Source: Lachnospiraceae bacterium
GTDB lineage: Bacteria; Bacillota; Clostridia; Lachnospirales; Lachnospiraceae
DNA length: 64,000 nucleotides
NCBI GenBank assembly: GCA_016281335.1
Contig: JAEEIK010000036.1
Location: 1-64,000, forward strand
Direction of reading: 5' to 3'
Positions 25,697 to 34,440 of the stretch are shown in pieces. The position numbers and the translations under genes were made by a program. How positions within the stretch are numbered: position 1 is the stretch's first letter; the number at the start of each line of letters is the position of its first letter. The notes under the pieces are model-generated. The model searched no databases, had not been told where the DNA came from, and worked only from the letters and a program-made list of their open reading frames with translations.

Positions 25697-27431
25697 TGAA
25701 ATCCCCTCCTCTCCTGTTAAGCTGAGGCAGGGGCCTCGTAGTCAGCATATTGTATTCCGTCAGAGCGAATATCTGCCCCAGCACTATGGCTGCCAGCAGA
25801 AGTATCACGCCTATATAATACACCAGGTCTTCGCTGGGATCTGCCAGCACGATAAAGGCTCCGGCGATGGAGACCGCCACTGTCATGATGTAGCTGATCA
25901 GCAGCTTCATCCCTCCGCTTGCCCCCTTTGACTTGCTCATGCCGTAGAAGACCGAGATCGCTATGGATAAAGCAAACACCAGCGCAACCATACGGGCATT
26001 CAGCGCACTGATCAGCAGCGGTGCAACTACGGTTCCGATGCTGAATAAGAAATATACTCCTACAGCTATGCTCTTCTTACTGCTGCTCTTGACTCCTCCG
26101 GCCTGGGGCTGTCCGCTCTTCTTTATCTTACTTAAGGCCTCTGCATAAGCCAGCTTGTTATTCTTGCTTAAAAAGCCCAGGTCTTCGCTTCTCGTATCTC
26201 TTTTCCTTACCTGATTCACCGTGCTGTTAAGCAGCAGGGTGCATACCAGCGCTATCAGCAATGATACGCACATCAGTACCTTGGGTGTCATGGCAGGCAA
26301 TAGCAGTAAGAGTGCAAAGATCGGAAGTGCCGTGATCAGAGAGAATAGTAAGAATTTCTTATTATCCACCGGCAGATCCGCAACTATATTGCCGTTCTGA
26401 CCGTTCACCACCGCATAGGCAACACGGTCATTATTCCTGTATGCCAGGAACCATACCGGGAAGAAGGAGAGCTCAACGCCCTTGCCGTTCCTGTTTGAAA
26501 GAATGGGTCCTATAGTCTTTTTGCTTGCCGGGTTAAGAGTTGCTCCGGTAAAGCATTTCCTGTTTTCGATCTCCGAATATATCTGCTCCCTTGCAAAATC
26601 CTTTGCCGGATCCACATATATGCCGTAATCCACATCCTGCATATCCGCATAGAAGCCGCTCAGATATGAGGCCTGGAATCCAACCAGTTCCCTCACATTA
26701 AAAGGTGCTATTCCCTTGCTGAAATAATCATCGAAATTAGCTGAAGCGTCATAAGATATGCCGCCGAAAAAAGAATCCACATAACAGCTGCATCTGTAAT
26801 GCTCTGTAAAAATATAATCGCCGCGCCTGTGGCTGTGTTCCGCAGTAAGATTGACCTGACCGTTGTATCCCACATCATACAGCCAGTAAGGCATGTAGAT
26901 ACCTCTGAATTGTTCCAGATGTCCCGGATCCCTCATGTCTGAAGGCAGGAAAAAGGCTTTTTTGATATGCTCCGCATATGCCTGCTTGCACTGATCCTTG
27001 CCTATCTTGAAAGGAAGCACGTATTTAGGCTGGTGCATACGGCTCATCCTGGAGTTCAGCATATGCTGCGCGCCGCAGTAATTGCAGAAACCGTTTACCG
27101 ATTCCTCGGTTGAATAGATACTGCCTCCGCACTGGGGGCAGGTATACTGTATAACATCGAAATACGGCACCTCTTCGGGCTGTGCAAAAGCTCCCGCCAG
27201 GGCTTCCCCTTGAGGTGAAGCTGTCGCCTGGGGCTGTGCATAATCCACTGCCTGATCTGCCCCGTCAAATTGAGCCGATGCGAGACTGTCAGTACTGAAA
27301 GTCTGCTCCTCGGCAGCTCCCGCGCCGTTAAAGATCGCCGGATCAAACAAGCTTCCGCAGAATCCGCACTTCAGCTTCTGAGTCGCTATGTCAAATACAA
27401 GTTCTCCCGAACAATTTGGACACTGCTGCAT
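25689..27431 (-). CDS. Zinc-ribbon polytopic membrane protein, TPM partner
   Basis: A 580-aa protein. It starts with a TFIIB-like zinc ribbon (CPNCSGELVF...KCGFCG), then a Gln/Ala/Pro-rich linker (about 35-85), a second zinc ribbon (CPQCGGSIYSTEESVNGFCNYCG), a long soluble region with YRCSCYVDSFFGGISYDASANFDDYF, and six or so membrane helices in the C-terminal half (from about 345). The linker codons for residues 66-77 coincide with a copy of a dispersed repeat (27201-27236). It is the usual partner of the TPM gene that it overlaps. The molecular function is unknown. Confidence 0.83.
   Translation of the reverse strand: MQQCPNCSGELVFDIATQKLKCGFCGSLFDPAIFNGAGAAEEQTFSTDSLASAQFDGADQAVDYAQPQATASPQGEALAGAFAQPEEVPYFDVIQYTCPQCGGSIYSTEESVNGFCNYCGAQHMLNSRMSRMHQPKYVLPFKIGKDQCKQAYAEHIKKAFFLPSDMRDPGHLEQFRGIYMPYWLYDVGYNGQVNLTAEHSHRRGDYIFTEHYRCSCYVDSFFGGISYDASANFDDYFSKGIAPFNVRELVGFQASYLSGFYADMQDVDYGIYVDPAKDFAREQIYSEIENRKCFTGATLNPASKKTIGPILSNRNGKGVELSFFPVWFLAYRNNDRVAYAVVNGQNGNIVADLPVDNKKFLLFSLITALPIFALLLLLPAMTPKVLMCVSLLIALVCTLLLNSTVNQVRKRDTRSEDLGFLSKNNKLAYAEALSKIKKSGQPQAGGVKSSSKKSIAVGVYFLFSIGTVVAPLLISALNARMVALVFALSIAISVFYGMSKSKGASGGMKLLISYIMTVAVSIAGAFIVLADPSEDLVYYIGVILLLAAIVLGQIFALTEYNMLTTRPLPQLNRRGGDFNA
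27201..27236 (+). repeat. GGCTTCCCCTTGAGG repeat inside a coding region
   Basis: GGCTTCCCCTTGAGGTGAAG and the next GCTGTC match the copy at 38301 at 24 of 25 bases. Here it lies in frame in the low-complexity linker of the zinc-ribbon protein, coding for PQATASPQGEA. Confidence 0.7.
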
Positions 27432-27459
27432 CTCTTACCCCCTATCTGCCATTTAACTG

Positions 27460-28206
27460 TTATTTGCTGCCAAACCTCATTAATGCGCAGACTGCCGTGC
27501 TTCCGTCTTCCTTTACCACCAGCACCCTGTATGCATCATCTTCCTGCTTTTTGTATATTTTCAGTTTCTCGCCGTACATGCACTGTTTCTTATAATGTAT
27601 CTCCATTTCCTTCAGCGTCTGCTTTTCGTAAAACTCCGCATCAAAAGCATTCTGCATCATCGGCATGTAATTAAGATTATTGACATGGTTGTTATTGTCC
27701 AGATCCGAATATCTCACCACATGTTCATATACAAACTCTGCGCCCTCGGTATCATCGCTTATCCTGTCAAACTCTGCGCCCTCAACCTTCCTGTCCAGAG
27801 CAAGTTCCCTGTCAAAACCGATAACGGAAGGTCTCACTATCCGCAGCTTTTCCATGTCCATAAGGCAGCTTTCCAGTCTTCCTTCCGCCAGCAAGCGCCC
27901 CTTTTCTTTTATCTCAAGATTGAAGATCACCGCCGCGGGATGCCTGTTCTTCTCTATCCAGCAGTCTATATCAAGCGGTGAATCATAGAGGGTTCTCGAA
28001 TGCATGACCATATGATACTTGAGCAGCAGCCAGCCCACTCCGTATTTTTCATGGACAGCAATATTGTCCCAGTCGTATACATGCATATAGCCGCTTGCAG
28101 CATCCTGGAAATATTCCAGATAAGCTTTCATTCCTATGTATCCGTCCGCATCCGCTTCCCTGAACTGTTGGTCCTTAACGGATCTGAATATTCTGTCTTC
28201 CATCAT
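27460..28206 (-). CDS. Acyl-ACP thioesterase (FatA/FatB-like)
   Basis: A 248-aa double hot-dog enzyme that releases fatty acids from acyl carrier protein. The N-terminal hot dog contains the long helix region (EADADGYIGMKAYLEYFQDAASGYM), and the second half has the typical VVRYSDLDNNNHVNNLNYMPMMQ, where the Asn-x-His pair and the downstream Glu (KEMEIHYKKQC) form the active site. A TTG (28209) and two ATGs (28206, 28203) are tandem start candidates; the ATG at 28206 overlaps the aldolase TGA, giving coupling. Lachnospiraceae often carry such thioesterases. The association with an HMGL-like aldolase is not explained. Confidence 0.9.
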   Translation of the reverse strand: MMEDRIFRSVKDQQFREADADGYIGMKAYLEYFQDAASGYMHVYDWDNIAVHEKYGVGWLLLKYHMVMHSRTLYDSPLDIDCWIEKNRHPAAVIFNLEIKEKGRLLAEGRLESCLMDMEKLRIVRPSVIGFDRELALDRKVEGAEFDRISDDTEGAEFVYEHVVRYSDLDNNNHVNNLNYMPMMQNAFDAEFYEKQTLKEMEIHYKKQCMYGEKLKIYKKQEDDAYRVLVVKEDGSTAVCALMRFGSK

Positions 28207-29183
28207 CAATCCTGTCCCATGGCCTCGGTGTAGAATGTCGTGTAATCCCTTCTCCCCTCTTCGGTGAAAGCTATGGCTGAACGGGGATGCTGGTTCATCA
28301 GACCCGTGAAATAATACTGCAGGTCATAGCCCCACTTTGCTCCGCTCTCCCTTACTTCATCCATATGCTTCTCGATGAACTGGATAACGGGAAAGATATT
28401 ATACTTGGGATTCCTTAAGAAACCGATAAGATTCTCCATGAAGCAATTGCCGGCGCCTCTGCCCATTCCGCTGTAGGTGGCATCCAGCCAGTTAACTCCG
28501 TCACCAACCGCCTCAATTGTATTTGCAAAAGCCAGCTGCTGGTTGTTATGCGCATGCATTCCCAGCTGCTTGCCGTACTTATCCGCATATTCCATATAGA
28601 GATGGGCTATACGGGCTATCTGCTCGGGGAAGAGGGAACCATAGCTGTCAACGATATAGATCACGTCAACCGGTGACTGTCCGAGGGTATCCAGAGCATA
28701 ACGTATATCTCCCTCCTGGGCATTTGAGATGGCCATGATATTGCAGCTGACCTCATAACCCTTCTTCTTTGCATCCTCTATCATCTCCACTGCTGCCGGT
28801 ATCTGATGTATATAGCAGGCCACACGGATCAGATCCAGCGGACTCTCGTCACAGGGCAGTATGTCTTTTCTGAAATCACATCTTCCGACATCCGCCATAA
28901 CGCCAAGTTTAAGCCCGGTATCTTTGTTGTCACCTATGACCTTGCGTATCTCTTCGTCATCGGAAAACTTCCATTTTCCGAACTTTTCCACATCAAACAT
29001 TTCTTTGGAAGCTTTATAACCTACTTCCATATAATCAACGCCGGCCTTTATATTTGCCAGATAAAGCGCCTTGACAAACTCATCCGAAAAAGCAAAATTG
29101 TTTACCAGACCGCCATCTCTCATGGTCGCGTCCAGCAGCTTGATACTCTCCCTGTATCCCAGTAACTTCGATAACTCTTTCAT
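28206..29183 (-). CDS. HMGL-like aldolase-superfamily enzyme
   Basis: A 325-aa DRE-TIM metallolyase. The metal-binding start KLLDATMRDGGLVNNF replaces the classical D-x-T-x-R-D-G, and HAHNNQQLAFANTIEA supplies the HxHN metal motif (about residue 210); GMGRGAGNCFMENLIGFL follows. Closest well-known relatives are 4-hydroxy-2-oxovalerate aldolases and 2-isopropylmalate synthases, but there is no partner dehydrogenase, and the substrate is unknown. The ATG overlaps the stop of a 59-aa gene by four bases. Confidence 0.85.
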   Translation of the reverse strand: MKELSKLLGYRESIKLLDATMRDGGLVNNFAFSDEFVKALYLANIKAGVDYMEVGYKASKEMFDVEKFGKWKFSDDEEIRKVIGDNKDTGLKLGVMADVGRCDFRKDILPCDESPLDLIRVACYIHQIPAAVEMIEDAKKKGYEVSCNIMAISNAQEGDIRYALDTLGQSPVDVIYIVDSYGSLFPEQIARIAHLYMEYADKYGKQLGMHAHNNQQLAFANTIEAVGDGVNWLDATYSGMGRGAGNCFMENLIGFLRNPKYNIFPVIQFIEKHMDEVRESGAKWGYDLQYYFTGLMNQHPRSAIAFTEEGRRDYTTFYTEAMGQD

Positions 29184-29359
29184 TTCTTTCCTCCGATAAA
29201 TACATTTTTAGCGGGTACCGTCTTTCTCTCTCCGTCGATCATTATTCCCATATAACGCACTCCGCTGATCAGCACATTGCTGTTTACTACCATACAGGCT
29301 TTTTCTTCTCCGGTCGTCTCTTCCAGGTATACAGCCTCCACCGGTTTTGCTTCCTGCAT
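29180..29359 (-). CDS. Small protein, 59 aa, coupled to the aldolase
   Basis: Open frame from ATG 29359 to TGA 29180, with GGGAGGA eight bases upstream and an ATGA overlap with the aldolase start. The protein begins MQEAKPVEAVYLEETT and ends AKNVFIGGKK; it looks like a compact beta-rich domain with no membrane helix and one Cys. A longer overlapping frame (29208-29423) in another phase is the shadow: it lacks a ribosome site and gives a low-complexity translation. The coupling suggests a subunit or regulator of the aldolase or of the acyl-ACP thioesterase further down. No family recognised. Confidence 0.8.
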   Translation of the reverse strand: MQEAKPVEAVYLEETTGEEKACMVVNSNVLISGVRYMGIMIDGERKTVPAKNVFIGGKK

Positions 29360-29394
29360 CTTTATATCCTCCCTCGCGTAAAAACGCCAAAAAG

Positions 29395-29423
29395 ATTATA
29401 CTACTTTTCCTATGTAATTCCAA
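29395..29423 (-). promoter_or_regulatory. Promoter of the 59-aa/aldolase/thioesterase unit
   Basis: Minus-strand TTGGAA (29418-29423), 17-base spacer, TATAAT (29395-29400); the ATG lies about 35 bases further. All genes down to the MATE pump follow closely in the same direction. Confidence 0.78.
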
Positions 29424-29432
29424 CCTATTTTT

Positions 29433-30257
29433 CTAAGGCTTCTCCCCGCAATACTTCATCAATACCGCATAACATTCGTTTATCTTCTTGCACATTTCCT
29501 CCGACCCCTCCGGATTATCCGGATGATACTTCTTTAAGAGCATATTCCTCTTGCTCTTTATCTCAGCCTCATCATAAGGATATTTCACCATGAAGATGGT
29601 CTCGGCTTCCTCCCTGGCGCTGTCGGCCTTTATGCTCTTCTTTTCGGAAGCGCCCTTTCCTTCATAAGTTTTCTTTGAGCCGCTGCCCTCTGTTTTACCG
29701 TTCCCCGCAGCTTTCCTCCGCGAGTACTCTCTGCGGCGTTTTCTCCATTCTTCTTCTCTTCTGTATTTTTCTCTCTCTTTCTCCTGCTTTGCTTTGCCGG
29801 CTGCTTCCTTCCACCTGCGGAAATACTCATCTTCCCCGCCGGCAGCGGCATTGCCCTGTCCGCGCTTTTCAGTATTGCTCTGCTCCTGTCCGGCCTGCTT
29901 TCCTTCAGCTTTCTTAGCCGCTTTTCCCCAGCCTGCTGCCTGTCTGTGTTTTTCAAACACGGTATGGAAAGGTTTAAACAACCGGGCCATTACATCCAGT
30001 ATCTTATCCCTTTCATCAAAAAGTTTAAAATAAATGTAGAAGAAGCCGACAGCCATTGCGCCACCGCCGAAGATCAGCACATAGAAATTCTTCCTGATAG
30101 CAAAGAGCAGCACTCCGAGAACAGGCAACAATAAAATAAGCAGGATGGCTCTTACCCTTTCGGGTTTCTGCTTAAGCCTCCCTGCTTCCAGGTACAGCTC
30201 CCTTCCGGGAGCTGTCAGTACCATCTGCAATATGTGCACCCACTGCCCTTTTTTCAA
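29433..30257 (-). CDS. Membrane protein with C-terminal J-domain
   Basis: A 274-aa protein: two membrane helices (about 35-75, ILLILLLPVLGVLLFAI and VLIFGGGAMAVGFFYIYFKL), a long highly charged Lys/Glu/Gln/Arg linker (about 105-215), then a J-domain at the C-terminus (about 222-270) with the diagnostic KKYHPDNPEGSEEMCKKINECY. It can recruit and stimulate DnaK at the membrane (family knowledge). The C-terminal J-domain arrangement resembles DjlA-like co-chaperones. It starts in an ATGA overlap with degV. Confidence 0.87.
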   Translation of the reverse strand: MKKGQWVHILQMVLTAPGRELYLEAGRLKQKPERVRAILLILLLPVLGVLLFAIRKNFYVLIFGGGAMAVGFFYIYFKLFDERDKILDVMARLFKPFHTVFEKHRQAAGWGKAAKKAEGKQAGQEQSNTEKRGQGNAAAGGEDEYFRRWKEAAGKAKQEKEREKYRREEEWRKRRREYSRRKAAGNGKTEGSGSKKTYEGKGASEKKSIKADSAREEAETIFMVKYPYDEAEIKSKRNMLLKKYHPDNPEGSEEMCKKINECYAVLMKYCGEKP

Positions 30258-31126
30258 TATCTCTTATCTCCCATGAATGAGATTACCACCAGACTTGCTC
30301 CGGTGTGGGTACCTATCATCGGTCCCACATTGCTCATGAGGAAATTTTTATATCCAAGTTCCTTCTCTACCAGCTCCTTCACATATTCCGCATCCTCCGG
30401 AACATTGCCGTGGCAGATCATCACCATATCATTGTTCTCCGGGTAAGCGGTGGCTTTGTGTTCCTGCATTGCTTCCACCAGATATGCAAGTGATTTCTTC
30501 CTGCCCCTTAATTTCTTGGGTACCACCAGCTTACCGTTATCATCAATTATCAGATAAGGTTTAACCGATGCAAGTGTTCCTATCACCGCGCTGGCCTTGG
30601 ATACTCTTCCGCCTCTCCAGAGATCAAAAAGATTATCAACCGTAAATGCCAGAAGGAAATGGAGTTTGTTATCTTCTACCCACTGCGCTGTCTCTTCCAG
30701 GCTCTTACCTTCGTTTCGCATCCTTACTGCATGCCATACCATATGTCCCTGTCCAAGTGAAGCCGACTGGGTATCAACAACGATTATCTTCTTATCGGGA
30801 TGATTCTCCAGCACCTCGGAAACACCGTTTTTCACGCTTCCTACGGTTCCGGACAGTCCCGATGCTATGCCCAGATACAGAAATTCATCAGCTTCATCTA
30901 TATGTTCTTCGAAATATTCTCTCGCCTGCTCGGGATTAACCTGTGACGTAGATGGCTTTGCTCCTTCGGAAAGCATGCCGTAGAACTCCGCCGCGCTCAT
31001 CTCCACGTCCTTGCCGTTTATCACCTTGCCATCCAGTATGGTGCTCAGATATATACAGCCAACATTATTTTCCTGCAGCCATTCCTTAGGCAGATCCGAT
31101 CCGTTATCCGTTATGATCTTATACAT
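30254..31126 (-). CDS. DegV-family fatty-acid-binding protein
   Basis: A 290-aa DegV/FakB-type protein that holds a fatty acid for phosphorylation by FakA kinase (family knowledge). The N-terminus MYKIITDNGSDLPKEW, the TSQVNPEQ loop (about 60) and the C-terminal GPMIGTHTGASLVVISFMG with His-Thr-Gly are all typical. Length is normal. A promoter with a flanking inverted repeat lies upstream; the J-domain gene follows by overlap. Acyl specificity cannot be read. The acyl-ACP thioesterase nearby fits a fatty-acid theme. Confidence 0.93.
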   Translation of the reverse strand: MYKIITDNGSDLPKEWLQENNVGCIYLSTILDGKVINGKDVEMSAAEFYGMLSEGAKPSTSQVNPEQAREYFEEHIDEADEFLYLGIASGLSGTVGSVKNGVSEVLENHPDKKIIVVDTQSASLGQGHMVWHAVRMRNEGKSLEETAQWVEDNKLHFLLAFTVDNLFDLWRGGRVSKASAVIGTLASVKPYLIIDDNGKLVVPKKLRGRKKSLAYLVEAMQEHKATAYPENNDMVMICHGNVPEDAEYVKELVEKELGYKNFLMSNVGPMIGTHTGASLVVISFMGDKRY

Positions 31127-31150
31127 TCCGTTTCTCCTTCGTGGTAATTA

Positions 31151-31174
31151 TTTCAATTTAATGTAGTATTGAAA
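31151..31174. promoter_or_regulatory. Inverted repeat, possible operator before degV
   Basis: TTTCAAT and ATTGAAA (31151-31157 and 31168-31174) are seven-base arms ten bases apart, in the degV leader just downstream of its -10 box. The regulator is unknown. Confidence 0.4.
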
Positions 31175-31183
31175 ACCACATAC

Positions 31184-31212
31184 ATCCTAACAGACCTAAC
31201 CCTGTTTGTCCA
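31184..31212 (-). promoter_or_regulatory. degV promoter
   Basis: TGGACA (31207-31212), 17-base spacer, TAGGAT (31184-31189) on the minus strand. Confidence 0.65.
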
Positions 31213-31265
31213 CTAATTTTTTTATCGGCTTGTCCGTCCCCCCGATAAAGTGATAAAATATACTT

Positions 31266-31940
31266 GTGTTTACAGATTTATTCGATAAACTTACGCTCTT
31301 TTTCATGTCCCTCTTCGGGGGCCGTCTTTCTCATACCCTGACGCACAAACAGTATGTGAATAATATGGCCTCCTGGGCAGAGCACCTGGCCCTGCATCCC
31401 TCGGATACTCTGGAAGACCAAAGTCTTATTCCCGGTATTTCCTATGGCCGCACATCCCGCTTAAACGAACGCCTCTTCCTGAATGGCCGCCCTCTTAACG
31501 CATCCGAGAATGCCTGCGAAGTCATTGCGGTATGGCACGCGCTTAAGTACCTCGGACATGAGCTTCCCTTTCCTGCGCTCTTAAGGCATTTTTCAAAGAA
31601 GGGGATCTGCGCAGGCGGACTGTTCGGGACTTCTCCCGGGCAGCTTGTCCGCTTCTTTAAGGAACGCGGCTTTGATACGGAAGTGCTGAAAGGCTCCGCC
31701 ATTACTCCTGTTCTTCTTGAGCAGAAAGAAGCCACGGTGAAGCTGTGCATACTTACAAGCTTTAACCGCGGACATGATCCCTTTCATATGATACACACCA
31801 TGTGCCTGACCAAAGAGTCCGGCTACTGGATCCGCCATAATGACAAAGGCGCCAGAAAGTGCGCTTCACTTTCCGACGCCGTCTTTTCTTATAATTCTTC
31901 TCTTTCTTCTCCTCTGCAGCTGATCTTATTTAAAGTATGA
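31266..31940 (+). CDS. C39-like papain-fold protein, unknown
   Basis: A 224-aa soluble protein. [16 protein letters not shown] (about 80-95) has the Asn-x-Cys start and helix of a papain-like C39 active site, and [22 protein letters not shown] (about 177-198) has the later His and Asn/Asp in the expected order. No signal peptide or ABC domain is present. The start is a GTG with no Shine-Dalgarno; TTGTCC-18-TAAAAT ends six bases before it. An ATG at 31305 is the alternative but also lacks a ribosome site. It ends tail-to-tail with the chemoreceptor gene with a 15-base overlap. The protease assignment is inference. Confidence 0.7.
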   Translation: MFTDLFDKLTLFFMSLFGGRLSHTLTHKQYVNNMASWAEHLALHPSDTLEDQSLIPGISYGRTSRLNERLFLNGRPLNASENACEVIAVWHALKYLGHELPFPALLRHFSKKGICAGGLFGTSPGQLVRFFKERGFDTEVLKGSAITPVLLEQKEATVKLCILTSFNRGHDPFHMIHTMCLTKESGYWIRHNDKGARKCASLSDAVFSYNSSLSSPLQLILFKV

Positions 31941-33599
31941 CACCGCATCCGTAAGTTCTGCCGAGAGTCCGTTCATCTCATTGGCATTGTCGGATACCAT
32001 GCTTACATTGCCTGATACGCTCTGTATCGAAGCCGCCACTTCTTCATTGGTAGCTGAAGTCTCCTCCGAAATAGCGGACAGATCGCTGACAGCGTTCATT
32101 ATCGTATCTTTTATGGCTGCCAGCTGACCGGTCACTTCCGATACGGAAGCTATCTCGTCAACGGAGCCCCTGATATCCCTGTCCAGATTGCTGAACTTCT
32201 CCTGGGTTACTTCCAGCAGTTCCTTCTCCTCGGCGATCAGTTCTTTCACCTTCTGCGCCTGATCCACGCACTTGGTTGAAGATGCGCCGATCTCCGCCAC
32301 GATATCCTTTATCTGATTTGCGGATACATCCGACTGCTCCGCCAGAGCCTTTATCTCGCTTGCCACCACAGCAAAGCCTCTTCCCGCTTCGCCCGCCCTT
32401 GCCGCTTCTATACTTGCATTAAGTGAGAGCAGGTTGGTCTGTGAGGCTATGCCGGTGATCAGTTCCACCATTTCGTTGATCTTGGATATAGCTTCATTAG
32501 TTGCATTTATGCGTCCCGAAATATCTTCCACAGCCTCTGAGGAGCGTGCGGAAGAGTTGATGACCTTTCCAATGCAATCAGCAGCATCGCTGTTGGCATC
32601 TGACATGGCCTTTGCATTTGCGTTGAGATTATTTACATTCTCAACGGCCTGCCCGATAATCTCACCCATGTTGGTCATGTTGTCGCTTATATCCTGAACG
32701 CTTCCCGCCATGCTCATGGTAGTCTGTGTCAGCGCCTGCATGGACTCGGCTATCTGAGAAGTCGAATCCGACGCATCCGTTGCCATCTCCGTGGTATTCT
32801 TTATGTTTCCGTTCAGCGTCTCGGCCGACTGCCTTATCTTTCCTGTTACTTCCTGCAGCACTTCCCCCAGCTTTTCAGCCGAGTCGATTATCTTATAGGT
32901 TTCCGTTACGTTTGTCTTCTCATTGACCTTTATATCAGTCCTGCCATCCGCAAGTTCTTCCATTACTTCCGCTACTTCTTCAAGAGGCTTTGAAACCTTT
33001 ATAGCAAGCAGCAGAGCAACGATTCCGACTATTACCACACCTGCTATACCGACTATGGCGATTATCATATAGATATAACTCTCTGCTTCCTGTATATCTT
33101 TCGCTATCTTACCCGAGAATGCCATACCGACGACATTACCCTGTCCATCCAGCAGCGGCATGTAATATACATAATAATCATGCCCGTTTATCACTACATC
33201 ATCCGAATAATAATCATTCTTTGCGGATACCGCAGCCCACACCGCATCCGAGGCCGTGGTTCCTTCTATCCTCTTTCCCGAATCATCCAATATTGTCGTC
33301 ATGAAGCGTATGTTGCCCTTAAAGACCGTAAGATCTACACCCATCTCATGCATGTTATCAATGAATTCGGTATCATACTCAAGGAAACCGTCCGTAAGGT
33401 TGGTCCCGTTTATCAGATCATATTCATAATATTCCCGCAGCGCCTTGCTGGCTACCATCAGTTCCTCTTTGGTATTTTCTTCAAGGTTTCTGACCATTAT
33501 ACCCGAGGTGACAAAGAACAGAATTATCACCACGAGAATAAGCGGGATTAAAGCAAACAGTAAAAGCATCACCTTGATGTTGATAGTTTTTTTCTTCAT
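31926..33599 (-). CDS. Methyl-accepting chemotaxis protein
   Basis: A 557-aa transmembrane chemoreceptor. Helix 1 (about 11-32), an extracellular single-Cache-type sensor (about 35-180, with [14 protein letters not shown] and [21 protein letters not shown]), helix 2 (about 182-203), HAMP, then the signalling coiled coil whose tip reads [34 protein letters not shown]. No C-terminal methyltransferase-docking pentapeptide is present. No che genes are adjacent. The ribosome site is GGAAGGAG. The upstream region carries GCCGATAT, typical of the flagellar sigma factor -10. Confidence 0.95.
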   Translation of the reverse strand: MKKKTINIKVMLLLFALIPLILVVIILFFVTSGIMVRNLEENTKEELMVASKALREYYEYDLINGTNLTDGFLEYDTEFIDNMHEMGVDLTVFKGNIRFMTTILDDSGKRIEGTTASDAVWAAVSAKNDYYSDDVVINGHDYYVYYMPLLDGQGNVVGMAFSGKIAKDIQEAESYIYMIIAIVGIAGVVIVGIVALLLAIKVSKPLEEVAEVMEELADGRTDIKVNEKTNVTETYKIIDSAEKLGEVLQEVTGKIRQSAETLNGNIKNTTEMATDASDSTSQIAESMQALTQTTMSMAGSVQDISDNMTNMGEIIGQAVENVNNLNANAKAMSDANSDAADCIGKVINSSARSSEAVEDISGRINATNEAISKINEMVELITGIASQTNLLSLNASIEAARAGEAGRGFAVVASEIKALAEQSDVSANQIKDIVAEIGASSTKCVDQAQKVKELIAEEKELLEVTQEKFSNLDRDIRGSVDEIASVSEVTGQLAAIKDTIMNAVSDLSAISEETSATNEEVAASIQSVSGNVSMVSDNANEMNGLSAELTDAVSYFK

Positions 33600-33651
33600 A
33601 ATGACACTCCTTCCGAGATTATCTTGTATATAATAACCATTATATCATTAT

Positions 33652-33659
33652 ATATCGGC
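33652..33659 (-). promoter_or_regulatory. SigD/sigma-28-type -10 element of the chemoreceptor gene
   Basis: GCCGATAT on the minus strand matches the SigD -10 consensus exactly; the expected TAAA -35 is poor. An ordinary TTGTAC-16-TATAAT promoter overlaps the site. Confidence 0.45.
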
Positions 33660-33765
33660 ATATACACTGTACAAAATCACATACTCAGCAGATTATTTTG
33701 TTAAAAATGTATTATTTTAAATACTTGCAGTACTTACTCTGCTGTGTTACTCTCTACTACGTTGC

Positions 33766-33829
33766 AAAGTTTAAGGGTGCTAGTTCCTTTCCACCCGCGT
33801 GCACGGCACGTAAACCACTGAAGGAGGTC
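33766..33829 (+). ncRNA. preQ1-II (COG4708) riboswitch
   Basis: GGGTG (33775-33779) pairs with CACCC (33792-33796) around CTAGTTCCTTTC, followed by the CGTGC/GCACG hairpin (33798-33802 and 33806-33810), then AAACCACTG before the AAGGAGG ribosome site (33821-33827). The order and the loop sequence match the class-II preQ1 aptamer, whose 3' end pairs with the ribosome site. It directly precedes queT, its usual target, and would block translation when preQ1 is abundant. Confidence 0.78.
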
Positions 33830-33833
33830 TTAT

Positions 33834-34331
33834 ATGAAATCCATGAAAAAAACACTGTATCTCGTTCACGGAGCGGTCATTGCCGCCCTTTATGTAGTGC
33901 TGACCTATCTTGCGGCAGGCTTTGATCTGGCAAGCGGCGCCATCCAGGTGCGCTTCTCCGAAGCCCTTACCATACTGCCCTTCTTTACACCGGCAGCTAT
34001 CCCCGGACTCGGCATAGGCTGTCTCCTTGCCAATACCCTTTTAGGCTCACCCCTGCCGGATATCATTTTCGGAACGCTGGCAACCGTTATCGGCGCCTTC
34101 GGAACCTATGCATTAAGGAAATACAAGTTCCTTGCCCCCCTTCCGCCCATTCTGTCAAATGCGATCATCATTCCTTTCGTACTTAAATTCGCATACACCG
34201 ACATTCCCGGCAGCATCCCTTATTTCATGCTTACCGTAGGCGCAGGCGAACTCATTGCCGCAGGCATTTTCGGCCTCATACTCCTGCATGCCCTGCTGCC
34301 CTTCCGCACCCGCCTCTTCTCCGTCAACTGA
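33834..34331 (+). CDS. queT: Queuosine precursor ECF transporter S-component QueT
   Basis: A 165-aa membrane protein with five or six helices, which imports a queuosine precursor through an energy-coupling-factor transporter. The start KKTLYLVHGAVIAALYVVLTYL and the IQVRFSEALTILPFFTPAAIPGLGIGCLLANTL segment are diagnostic of QueT. The energising ATPase and T subunits are not in the window and are normally shared. A preQ1-II riboswitch covers its ribosome site, consistent with feedback by the imported precursor. An alternative ATG lies three codons in. Confidence 0.92.
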   Translation: MKSMKKTLYLVHGAVIAALYVVLTYLAAGFDLASGAIQVRFSEALTILPFFTPAAIPGLGIGCLLANTLLGSPLPDIIFGTLATVIGAFGTYALRKYKFLAPLPPILSNAIIIPFVLKFAYTDIPGSIPYFMLTVGAGELIAAGIFGLILLHALLPFRTRLFSVN

Positions 34332-34333
34332 CC

Positions 34334-34440
34334 AATCACGGGGACGGTTCTCCGGTTGATTGTTGACAATCACGGGGACGGCTCTGTCAGTACTTTGAAT
34401 AAACGAATAACAGATAAGTATTGCCCCTTGCGGCTTAGTG
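34334..34440 (+). repeat. Left copy of inverted GGGGACGG element
   Basis: AATCACGGGGACGG occurs at 34334 and again 34 bases later at 34368. The stretch 34334-34366 is matched, inverted, at 36754-36786 with two mismatches in 33, and the stretch about 34399-34431 is matched at 36723-36754. Here the second unit adds 34 bases that the right copy lacks. Confidence 0.85.

Noticed and set aside
29208-29423. 71-codon frame as a gene
   Set aside because: No ribosome site, low-complexity Arg/Gly-rich translation, and it overlaps the well-supported 59-aa gene in another phase.
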